Shown one piece after another: positions 54,871 through 64,000 of a stretch of DNA of 64,000 nucleotides (its first letter is position 1; every line of letters begins with the position of its first letter). The stretch is taken from positions 8,432,001 through 8,496,000 of the forward strand of contig CM069432.1 of assembly GCA_035610365.1 (NCBI GenBank), in the 5' to 3' direction. Made by a program: the position numbers and the translations under genes. Origin of the DNA: Aquatica leii. Lineage: Eukaryota > Arthropoda > Insecta > Coleoptera > Lampyridae. Below the pieces are notes generated by a model. It saw only the letters and a program-made list of their open reading frames with translations. It ran no database searches and had not been told where the DNA came from.

Positions 54871-55851
54871 TCACTTCTTTCCACTGTCATTAAAGTTTTC
54901 TTCACTACAGCGTTCGCTGGAATCATTCTTTTCCCAGATAACTTCATCTTCTTCATCTTTAGTTAGCTTTTCACTCGGTTCTTCATCTTCACTCTCGTCT
55001 TCACTCTTCTCGTCTTTTTTGTTTCGTTCTCGATAGGTTTTACGACTTCTTACATGAAAACGTTTAAGTTGGTCACTGCTGACCCTGCCCTTTCCTTCAT
55101 CTAGTAACCAGCAGTATGTTGATTTTTTAATTATCAATTCTTTATTTGCCAAGTGTACTTTGACAAAAGAACTTTTTTCGGATAGTTTTATCTTTTTTCT
55201 CGCCAATTGGTTGGAATAATCTTTAATGTCCAGATTTTCAAAATTAACTATTTTCATCTCGTTTTCCATTATTTCGAGAGTATCATCATTTTTTAAAATC
55301 TTTTTTTCCAAGCTTTGGTTTTCACTGTCGCTTTTGTTATATTCTGTTTCTGAAATCTCGTCGTTTTTTTCTAAGTTTTCCTCCGAAATTTTCACTGAGC
55401 TATCTTCATTGAAATTGATGTCAACCGAGATGTCAACATTATATGCAGAATTTTTTGGAATGTTCATGCCCAATTGTTTCACATCAGTGAAAGCTTTATC
55501 AAGCGCTTTGTTCACAACTTTTTTTAAATCGATTTTCTCTATTTCTGCCTTCGTGATTAGGTTGTAGTTTGTACTACAACCATTTTTCTTTATTTCCCCC
55601 GGAAAAGTAAATTGGTTCTGCATATCATTCACAACTGAATGCACGAATGAAATTCTCTTAATACGGTTGATGAACTCCATTATGCTGAAATTTACGATAG
55701 TGGAATAAGTTGAAGTCAAAGAGCGAGCAGCTCTAAAAAGGCTTTCACATAGTTGACTGCTCCATAACCATGGACAAAACATATCAGAAGTTAATATTTG
55801 ATCACTGCTGTTTAAAGATTGCTTGAACATCTCTATTATATTCAAGAGCAT
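54871..55851 (-). pseudogene. Element U, C-terminal part of a large putative transposase
   Basis: A 326-codon open frame. Its start (FCPWLWSSQLCESLFRAARS, then LTSTYSTIVNFSIMEFINRI, KRISFVHSVVNDMQ) matches a block I know from a repeated uncharacterised family, with the pattern S.LCE..FR..RS..ST.S...NF...EF..R..RI. A Glu/Lys-rich variable stretch follows. Later come STYCWLLDEGKGRVSSDQLK, RFHVRSRKT and an acidic end (DESEDEEPSEK). The CE pair in the first block would be a candidate acidic catalytic position if this is a DDE enzyme. That is inference only. No stop occurs in the frame. Confidence 0.55.
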
Positions 55852-56191
55852 ATGGCCGTTTGGTTTAATACATGTATACGTATTTAGGGTAATAAAGTTA
55901 TGAGTTAACTAATAATCGTTTTATTTCTTTATGTATTCACGCCAAAATCTAAGGAAAAAAATACTGTACCATATTTTCCAAACGCGGCTTTCTAAAGTTT
56001 CCTTTTTATCTATAAGCGAATCGATTAAATAGTTCATTATTCTTAAGTACTGGCACGTAGCATCACTTTTTTCTACTTTTTAAAAAAGTGAAATAACTTT
56101 TGGTTGCGCCATTTTCCTTGCGCTCTCATAATTCATTTTATCTTCTGCATCGAGGTCAGATTTGACTAGTCCATGTTGGTCCTTGGAGAAT

Positions 56192-56377
56192 TTAGCTTCC
56201 ACATTGGTAACAATATATTTTTTTTAGTAGGCGAGTTTTCAGTCTAGTAGTTATATGCGTCGGATCTTGCATAAAGCAAATGTCACTTTTTGTGTTGATA
56301 AGGCAATACCAAGGCATGTCTTTGGCAGCTTTTTGAATTGGATTAAGAAATCCCGAATTTATTTTCATGGCCTTCAA
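56192..56377 (-). pseudogene. Element U, conserved middle block
   Basis: Reads AMKINSGFLNPIQKAAKDMP, then DICFMQDPTHITTRLKTRLL. The segment C.MQDPTHI.T.L..R.L is a signature of the same uncharacterised family, where QDP(T/V)H(I/V) is nearly constant. It lies between the VWLSEDGTRI block and the LCESLFR block, in family order. Frames are broken on both sides (near 56390 and 56150). Confidence 0.6.
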
Positions 56378-56525
56378 TAGCCTAGTGTCTCCGTCAGATC
56401 CAACTCCTAGAATTTTTTTGCCAAACTTTGATGCTTCATGTAATATAGTTTTTCATCGCATAATCACGTCTTGATTTATGAATCTATTGTCTGTGCCAAA
56501 ATTCATGACCCAAAAGTCTGGTGCT

Positions 56526-56880
56526 TTAGGTTCCAACGGTTGGGCCATTACAACGTAAGCATAACCGGCCCTTGGAGCTGTTTAGAAATATCGAAATATC
56601 TTCGGCCGAATTCGCTGTATAAGCAGTATTTTTTGGCATTCCGTTTTCCAATGGCAAAGCAAATCCCATCAGTCTATTAGTTTTAGGGCAATATTGAATT
56701 TTTGGTGTGATTCTTGTCCCATCTTCTGATAACCACACAACCTTCGGCAGTTTTCTCTCTTCAAGGAAGTTATTGAGTCCTTCAAAATTTAAAGCTCCTT
56801 CTTAGCTTTTACTTTTAAATTTGTAGAGCGCTGAGAATGACGGTAATATATTTTTCAAGTTCGCATGTAAAGTCTCATAT
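56526..56880 (-). pseudogene. Element U, block after the first ORF
   Basis: The frame from GGKLLYETLHANLKNILPSF continues through one TAA near 56805 (KSKS*EGALNF) to LPKVVWLSEDGTRITPKIQY and RLMGFALPLENGMPKNTAY, ending at a stop near 56544. WLSED.TRI..(R/K)IQY....N.L.GF.LPL..GMP is the most conserved part of the family and contains a candidate catalytic Asp (SEDGT). A frameshift at about 56880 separates it from the first ORF (LLWWEVII*), so the two ORFs were probably one gene. Confidence 0.62.
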
Positions 56881-58566
56881 AATAACTTCCCACCACAGTA
56901 AAACAAATATCGAGAACTTTTTCAGTTCTTCATCAAAATTATTTTTCTTTTTATCACTATTTCGACAAGCCACCTCAACTAAGTGACTTAAGAGCGTATT
57001 TAGACTTCCACTCGCTGATGGGGTTGAAGCCGAGGTCGAGGGTAACACGTCATGGATTATTGTCGTCAGTTCACGCTTATTGTTTATGACTGTCTCAACT
57101 TGGCTAATTATTGGCAAGAATGAAGTAATTTTTAATTGATTGGGTATCTCCCGTTCCTTCTTCCTTCTTTTTCTTTCAGCCCAACTGTATTTTACTGTTT
57201 TCCATTTAGTTTGCTGGGGATTTCTTGGCTCAGTAGTCAATTCATTATTAATTGAGCACGAGATCTCCGATTGTAGTGATGTATTATTGTCATTAGATTG
57301 ACTTTCAACTGTAGTAAAATTTTTAACGTCATTTGAAGTATCTTGACTAGATGAAAGATTCACAGTTAAATTTTCACCATAATTTTCCGTAGTACAGCTT
57401 TTAGTGAAACTATGAAAGGAATTGATGTGTGAGAGTTCATTATTTATTCTCGTCGTTACTCTACTGATCAATTTGATTTTTATTATTTGTCGTTTTAGGC
57501 TGGTTAGAAGCATTAGTAAGTATTTGTGAAGGTCTTCTGGAGAAAGTGCTTCATGTGGAATCGGATCCGAAATCCCAAGTGAAATTATTTTATTTTCTAT
57601 GACTACAATTTTTTTATTACTGTATGTCGAGCTGGATGCACTTTTCGATGGTGATTGCTGAATTTTGAATGAAAAGTCTGTCATCTTTGCCTGCTTATTC
57701 GGCTTATCCACTTCTTTATTATCTCTAATAGGCCTTTTTCCATTACTAGAATCACTAAGCTCGGGAGTATGCCTATTAAAGTGAGTATAATAATTACCAA
57801 ATATCCATCTTGGTTTACGAGTTGCACTTTTGGCAAGCTTATGAATTTTTAATGTATTTCCACAAAAGCAAGTTATGTCACACGTCACATTTTCGTCAGT
57901 TTTTAATCGTGCTATGACTCTCAGATTATTAAATTTATTGTCAAAGTCATGTTTTCTCCATTGTTCTTCACAAATTTTAGTCTTGGCCCAATTTTTTAAA
58001 GCTTTAAATATGACGGCATTTTCTTCACTCAACCTTGACCGAGATTCTGTAGCATCCTGTTTTTCCGCAATCTCGAGCTTCTTTCCAATCGAGCTTCCAA
58101 CCGACTTTTTGTTTATTTTAATTTGACTTTGAGGCTCAGTCATAGTAGCTTTATCTTGGATTTCTTTAGCATTACTCAAACATTCAGCTATACCCAGCAA
58201 GAGATTTTTATGACCATCAAATATTTTAAATCTGATATGGTTACTCGAGAATTACGGGCCATAATATTTCGGAATATCAGTTGGATCAATATAACTTGGG
58301 AGCTCATCCCTAGCAAATTGTTCGAGTTTATTTATATCTTCGATAGCAATATTTCTCAAGCTATATAGGTTGTCGAAACCAGATATTATCAAAAGATTTT
58401 CCAAAGGATCAGGAATTTTGCTTTCTAGCTTAATTTCAATACTTTCAAAAATTTGTTGGTCTATCTGAAATAAAAACGAATTGGAGTGATATTCGCGTGA
58501 AATATTTCTAACTCGATTTATAACGTTTTGCAAACCACTAGGAGAAAATGTATGCAAGCCGAGCAC
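56875..58566 (-). pseudogene. Element U, N-terminal ORF, nearly open
   Basis: 564 codons with a single nonsense codon: TAA at 58252-58254 in PKYYGP*FSSNHIRF, where the other copy has GAA. The N-terminus (LGLHTFSPSGLQNVINRVRN) is followed by the SAM-like helical region, then SEENAVIFKALKNWAKTKIC, a possible zinc finger (CDITCFCGNTLKIH...NYYTHFNRH), a Ser/Asn-rich low-complexity region, a basic patch (WAERKRRKKERE) and the conserved tail. The true start may be an ATG further upstream or the Met at 58566. Such layouts suit a DNA-binding N-terminal half of a transposase. Function not established. Confidence 0.62.
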
Positions 58567-59114
58567 CTATGTAAAAAAGTAACTGGGGTGTACCAAATTT
58601 GTCAAGCTAAATAACTATTGGATATCGTTAATATCATGCCAATTGTCATTGTTGAAAATTTTTGTGATTTATTTTTTACGTCCATTGATTGCTTTGATTC
58701 AATCAGTTTGTTGATGGAAGCTCTGGTTTTTATACCTCAATATGATTTCAAAAATTTTCAAATTATTTTTTGCCAAAAACCGTATCTTAATACTGAATGA
58801 AACCTAAAGATCTTTATTTCAGAAATGCAATGAATAGTTGAGGGATTGCCGATATAAAACATTAATAATAAAATTATAGGAACAGTAGCGATCAAAGTGG
58901 TTAGCTAAAGAAGTTGCCAACCTCTTTTTTTAACTGTATTCCTCGATTGAAACGACTGTTGTTAATAAAAGAAGTATGTCGATTTCGTTTGCACTCGACT
59001 GTACATACATGCAGAAATAAAAATACATGCTACTTTAATATTACTATTCTCACGTAATGTATGCATTATAAAAAAAGTTTTAAAAATGCATAAATAAAGC
59101 ACAGTAACATACCT

Positions 59115-59280
59115 TTGAGTTTGAGGTTATGGAAGAATAATAAGAGTGAACCATTCAATTCCCTTCAATTCCCATTTAATTCCCTTCAATTCACATTCAA
59201 TTCCCATCAATTCCTCCCCAATTTCCTACAATTCCCATTCAATTCCCTTAAATTCCCATTCAATTCCCCTAAATTTTTTC
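59115..59280 (-). repeat. Degenerate GGGAATTG minisatellite, 5' end of the minus-strand copy
   Basis: On the plus strand CAATTCCCTTCAATTCCCAT and similar units. It is the inverted partner of 51530-51672. Confidence 0.8.
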
Positions 59281-59330
59281 TCAAAAGGTCTTACCACGAA
59301 CCTGTAATAATAACAACAGCGATTTTCATG

Positions 59331-61950
59331 TTTAGTTAAGCAATGGTTTCCAGAAAACATTAAATACAAAATCCGCTTACAGAGAAGAATTATTGTAAGA
59401 ATTGCGTTGTTTCTATGAAGTTGCAATGCCACTGATCATTCAAAATGTATTGAAAAAGGTAATCAAGTATCCAAAACGTAAATAGATGTAATTGATAGCA
59501 TAAACGACTACGACCAGTTATAATACGAAGTAAAGCATAACGCAATTTACTTACAATTATAAATAAAGGGTTTAAAAAACCACGTACCACAAAATGAATT
59601 TAAAAAAACGTGCTAAGAATAATAAAAACAAAATCTAAAAAATAAGTTATAAAAGAAAAATCCGTCAACGATTTTAATGAATAATTTATAAGCTGCATTA
59701 ACGTAACTAATTAGTTTGTTGGAAAGTAACTGTAGACCCTAATTATATTATTGACTAAAAATTATGAATAATAAAAGAAAATTGTTAATAGTCTGCAAAC
59801 TTAAAAAAAAAATAATTGTCAAGATTGTAAAACCCACCAATTTGTTGACGAAGAATCCTGAATTTCTTTTATGATATATATTCATACGTAGGCGATTTAT
59901 ACACACCTAATCATGTATGTAATTTAGCTTAGTAGAACGTAAGTGAAAAAAACGGGGCGAATCAAATTGAACAGCTTTTCAAAAGCTCTAAATCAATTTT
60001 CTCTGGCCCAGGCTGGAGTAGTAGTCTATTATTAAAAATGAATAGATTCGACACACGATCAAATTCATCAATAATTTTATTTAGTAACCGATTTTAATTC
60101 AATTATAAATGGGTGTAGATTAAGACTGGTTTGACATCGAACTATAAAATTGTGTTTAAATCATCCGCGTTAATAAGATTTGCCAAAACATAACGAAGGC
60201 GTTTCTATAAAAAAAATTAGAATACAAATACTATCACTATCGATTGAAGTTAAGAATGAAGGAGTTATTGCCATTTTTTGAAGTTTTTAATTAAAGAGTG
60301 TTGGACTTATACTTAATTAAGTTTCTAATGAACTGTATCATTTTCGATTCTTTTTAACGGTCAAGACGGACGAGACATTGATTTGACAAGTAACTAAATT
60401 GAGTTTACAAAATTAATTTTGTATGCTTCTCAAATCGAAGCAAAACACGTTGTAGTTTATCAAAATTCCACGATATGAACGTAGTTTTAATATTAACAGA
60501 TATGTTAGTTGTTTGTGTGCACGAAACAAGCCAGCAGCATTGAATGCAAATTACCGTAGTAGTCATAAAATTATCATACATTATCTTACAATTATGAGAT
60601 TCTAATATAAGCTTACAATAACTGGAATTTTCTTAATTTATTACGAGCAGACTGACAAAGGTTAGTAACTTAAAAATTTAATTACATCGGAAAAAGTGTA
60701 GCTGTGTCGAAAGCTCAAGATCCGAAGAAACCTTTACTATCAATGTCCAGGTTCGTACACATTTCTCGTGGGAAAATGTCACTCGGTACCCGTTCTTTTG
60801 AAATTCTGTAACACCTTTAATGTTTCAATTATAATTCCTACAAATTACGCTAATGTTTACATGACAACTACAAGCTTATGAAGAATATAATTTTATGCAA
60901 ACGTTGATGACTTGTGCATTTTGAATTCCACGTCTTTGTTTCTTTTTGTAGGTACTTTAAAAACTAACATGGTTTAAAATCAAATCGATTTCACTTTTAA
61001 TTTTTTCAGTTTAATGATAATGGAAAATGTAAATGTTTAAGTCAAAGATGTTGTTCTATGTGGCATATAGCTGTAACGTGTATTTGTCGCATACATATTA
61101 ATATAGTTGTTATGTTTGTGTACTTTGCGATGACTTGCTTCTAGTTTCGCTTGAGGTCAGAGCACTGATGAAAGTCTGATGGCGCATTAAAAAGTTTTAT
61201 GCTTCGACTGTGGTAGTATTTACCGGCTATCTACAGTAAATAAAATTGTTATTTTTATTACAATCTCCATTGGTTTTATGTCATGAAGCATGCGTTAATA
61301 ATAAAATTTCTTAGTATTGTTGGAAATCACACAATCAAATCGGATTTAAACCAATTCTGCATAATAATTCAGGTTTGGGTCATTCCATATGAAGCGATTA
61401 AAATTTAAAAAAATTCTTAACGTTATTACTAAATTTCAAGTTAGAATCTCAATGAGATCATATTTAAAAAAATTATATAAAAAAGCTTACTACGTAAATA
61501 TAAACAACTTTTATGTAATCGTCAATAAAAAAAAATTTTTGAATGTTCAAATTAATGTTTAGGTGAATTGAAGTCTCGCACTTAAGCTTCATGTTCGGAT
61601 TTACTCGAGTTCAGACTTATTTGTTGTTCACTTTTAAAATGTCTTGGTTGCGTGGAAAAACAAATGAAGAAGCTAGACCAGAACGATGCAAAAATGTTAC
61701 TTTTACATCTTCACTTTTATAATCTTTGGATAAGACATTCGTCAACCGTCAACGCCGATCCTATTCACACATAACATCAATCGACAAACTTTTACCTCCT
61801 TCAATAATTTTTATGCAAGAGTCATATGAAGAAAGAAATCTTCGAACTCTGAAGAATGAAGATATGAAACTGTTAAATACCTTTAATAGTTTCAGCTTCT
61901 TGTAGACATTACAAAAAAGCTTCTTGTGAATAATCCAGGTTTGTTCAATG
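59331..61950. other. AT-rich stretch with no supported gene
   Basis: No family-like frame, tandem array or long inverted repeat was recognised. Confidence 0.5.
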
Positions 61951-61964
61951 TTATTATCACAGTT

Positions 61965-63110
61965 GTGAAGAAGTCATCTGTTCACTATACGATATTTGCT
62001 AACTTGCTTTTGCTACAGGCCTTTTGACAGCCCATCCCAGGTCATCACACGTTCCTTTGCCGTGAGCTGTTACGAAAAAGTGCAACTCCGCTTCAATTCG
62101 TTATTGTATTGAAGAATTTACATTTCCTGGAGTAGACTGAATTGTAAAATTCCATTGGTATCGTATTGTCGGTAATGAAAACTTCAAAAATTGACCTTGT
62201 CAAACCATCGCATGCAGAGGTATAAATTTCGTTAGTTCGTTAATTATGTATTATATTGTACATTCATTGCATTTTTTCACCATTGCTTTCGTCATTATTG
62301 ATTTGAAAATAAATAGATGACCTTTGTTGTAAGACAAAGCACTCGCAAATTCGTAATATTATCGTTACCTTTGGCCTTCGTTGTGAAACGAAGCATCGTA
62401 ATTCGTAAAAACTTCGTATAGATCGAAATTGATTTTGATAAATTGGCATCGTAACATTTCGTAAATAATTTAGTTTAATAAGATTCTGAAAGGCTGATCT
62501 AATCTTAGTTTGAATTTAAAAAATTTAGTACTAGTTATTCATTTAAACGATGATTATTTGATTTATTTTCATGTATATAAACTTATATTTTTGTACATAT
62601 CCTATTAATTGTTCGATTTATTTCTTTTGTTGGTTTATTAAATTTGTGCATTTAGTAAATAGATGGATTTATAATTAAAAATTGAACGCACAAGTTCTAG
62701 TAAAAATTGTCATTGATCTGTTGCCCGAACATACGAATTCCCCTGTATATAGTCAGAAGTTCAATGATCGAAGTTGTTTAATTCGTATTGGTAAATATAT
62801 AAATGGCAAAAAGGTGCACAGTAATTTGATGATTATTTTAGTGGAAGAACTGTGCCTCGTTTTGAACAACGAAAAAGTCCAAACGTACAACTGCTTCGCC
62901 TTCTTGGATGTTTTTCCTTAAATGTTTGTAGCATTTGGATTGCTGACTGTATATAAATGAATGCTTATTTAGCCCAAAGTTCACAAAAACTATCCACACA
63001 TTCATCTGCAGTCTTGCCAAATGTTTCGAATGTGCATCTATCCACACAAACCCATTGCTTGTAGAAGAAAATTTTCTATTCATTTGGCAACACCTGGAGA
63101 TATTTTTCAC
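61965..63110 (-). pseudogene. Relic of an uncharacterised repeat-borne gene
   Basis: Minus-strand order: WIDAHSKHLARLQMN, then KHSFIYSQQSKCYKHLRKNI, EGEAVVRLDF|FVVQNEAQFFH (from 63110 to about 62840), NNHQITVH (about 62830), and much later AELHFFVTAHGKGTCDDLGW with AVKRPVAKAS (about 62095-61990). These match a family I know from arthropod repeats, with the pattern QQ..Y...K..L..GE.VV.LDFAENYSFV.QDE.Q.FHW...Q.T.H and later HF..T.HGKG.CDG.GG.VKR. The AENYS residues are missing at the VRLDF|FVVQ join. About 0.55 kb of unmatched DNA (62150-62690) lies between the two halves. It is a dead copy of unknown element class. Confidence 0.5.
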
Positions 63111-63739
63111 ATTTGTTTAGATAGCAGTTAAAGCCTTTTCTTGGTACATTATTTGTGACAAACATTGTTTGTCAGAAGCTTTATCAATCATCAACTCCTT
63201 AGCTTTTCTCCAATAATCATTTGATTTTAAATTCTTGTGTGTTGTGTACACGCAAACCCAATATGTTCCATTTCAGTCAACCAAGGTACAATTCTCCTAT
63301 CTTAATTTTTAATTACTTTCATCGATACAAAATCTTTCTTGTCTGGCATAATTCGACTTATATTATCAGAGTTGTTAAAGTCTCTAACTATCCGTAACCT
63401 TTCGGTCTATAGTTTTTCCGGCTTCGAACCCAGACCCAGACCTTTTTTTCTGGCCATCCTGTTACTGAGATAAAACCCATTTTCAATTTTTCTTATAGTC
63501 GAACTTTTAGGTAAGGATCAATAACTTTTTTGAGTAATTTGAAATTTTCCTTCCGTTTGTACAATAATTTTTGAATCTAGATTAACTTGATCTTCATTCT
63601 GAGAAAAGCTTGTATCTCCAACCAACTTTTGAGTGGGCGTGTGATATTTTTCAATTTTTTTTACAGTAACCAGATGAATGCAACATTTTCTTCATAATTT
63701 GGGCCTCTCCAATATTACAAAATGCCTCTCTTTAGAGTT

Positions 63740-63880
63740 TCTTGACTAATTTGCACCACTCTTTCGCTAAGTTTTCTTTATTCCTTTCTGACTCCAATTA
63801 GTCTTATCCAGTTTTTCAGTCATGCCACTTCCAAATCCTTCTCCACCTTATCTATCCAAGTTTTATAGATTTTACTTTCC
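63740..63880 (-). pseudogene. LINE reverse transcriptase C-terminal scrap
   Basis: The minus strand gives KTWIDKVEKDLEVA, then LKNWIRLIGVRKE and RKLSERVVQIS, resembling the last residues of LINE ORF2 proteins (W.D.V..DL......W..LA.DR..WR.L). It is short, with two stops. It lies just beyond the A-rich tail of the next element. Confidence 0.4.
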
Positions 63881-63892
63881 TTGATATGTCCA

Positions 63893-64000
63893 TTTTTATT
63901 TTATTTTTTTTTTATTTATAAACTTCACGGGCCAAAGCCCAATTTACAATAACATTCGGAAAACAAAATTTTGTAATAAGGTATTGACAGATAATTTTTT
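63893..64000 (-). mobile_element. 3' end of a minus-strand LINE running off the window
   Basis: The minus strand reads TTGGGCTTTGGCCCGTGAAG, followed by TTTATAAATAAAAAAAAAAT and TAAAATAAAAATGG. A GGGC..TGGCCC hairpin just before an A-rich tail is common at the 3' end of insect LINEs. The body lies beyond 64000. Confidence 0.55.

Larger units (their letters stand above)
54300..59330 (-). mobile_element. Uncharacterised transposon-like element U, minus-strand longer copy
   Basis: Reading the minus strand: GGGAATTG repeats at the 5' end (59280-59115), leader, an almost open ORF (58566-56875), then further conserved blocks at 56880-56526, 56377-56192 and 55851-54871. It converges with the plus-strand copy near 54.25 kb. 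A matching 3' block of GGGAATT on the plus strand is absent, so this copy may have lost its 3' end or share the one at 54045. The blocks resemble a recurrent uncharacterised protein family in arthropod genomes that I believe is transposon-borne. Confidence 0.6.

Noticed and set aside
62682-62921. 79-codon plus-strand frame as a possible host gene
   Set aside because: The minus strand over the same bases reads as part of the uncharacterised repeated gene, which explains it better.
1-64000. CRISPR arrays, operons, phage-type defence islands
   Set aside because: No regularly spaced repeats with unique spacers, and no compact gene clusters. The window is eukaryotic, repeat-rich DNA.

Overview
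The window reads as an AT-rich arthropod, most likely insect, genomic region made almost entirely of transposable elements in various states of decay. No host gene can be supported. The case for an insect rests on the mixture of families: Transib, pogo/Tigger, two kinds of piggyBac, mariner/Tc1, BEL/Pao with a PBS of the common insect type, a jockey-like LINE, and a purine-rich APE-type LINE. The insect order cannot be read from the sequence.

Layout. 1-2.2 kb: minus-strand relic of a Transib (RAG1-like) transposase. 3.45-9.89 kb: a pogo-like element. It is split by a minus-strand jockey-like LINE with a 14-bp target duplication, and that LINE is split by a 1474-bp TG...CA repeat with a 4-bp target duplication. 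9.89-10.58 kb: 3' end of a piggyBac element. 10.6-13.5 kb: no recognisable gene.

13.56-28.04 kb: a tandem segmental duplication. Each unit holds a noncoding repeat (R), a piggyBac-like transposase relic of a second type, and the front of a BEL/Pao retrotransposon. Unit 1 gained a TG...CA repeat, and unit 2 preserves the empty site. Unit 2 gained an inverted R copy, which itself carries a fold-back insertion with hammerhead-like motifs. The BEL/Pao element of unit 2 runs on to its 3' LTR at 31.9 kb. That LTR is cut by a complete piggyBac element (31957-34239). 34.88-36.80 kb: a young mariner-like element with about 360-bp inverted repeats and one frameshift.

38.87-41.9 kb: a fourth TG...CA repeat, filled with a Tc1 relic and a LINE relic. 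41.9-42.5 kb: a Tigger relic. 43.14-43.26 kb: a hairpin. 45.16-49.75 kb: a LINE apparently full-length, with a 15-bp target duplication and an extremely purine-rich sense strand. 51.5-59.3 kb: two convergent copies of an uncharacterised transposon-like element with GGGAATTG-rich ends. 61.9-63.1 kb: relic of a second uncharacterised repeat-borne gene. 63.7-64.0 kb: LINE ends.

Most notable is the TG...CA repeat (four copies at 6641, 15627, 28622 and 38868). Although diverged, all four keep what looks like a three-exon, two-intron structure, with a mini-exon of about 50-100 nt between a consensus-like acceptor and donor. It could be a long LTR with conserved splicing, or a separate mobile noncoding transcription unit. 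The genes here do not form a pathway. What the window records is a stack of insertions whose relative order can be read from nesting, target duplications and one empty site.
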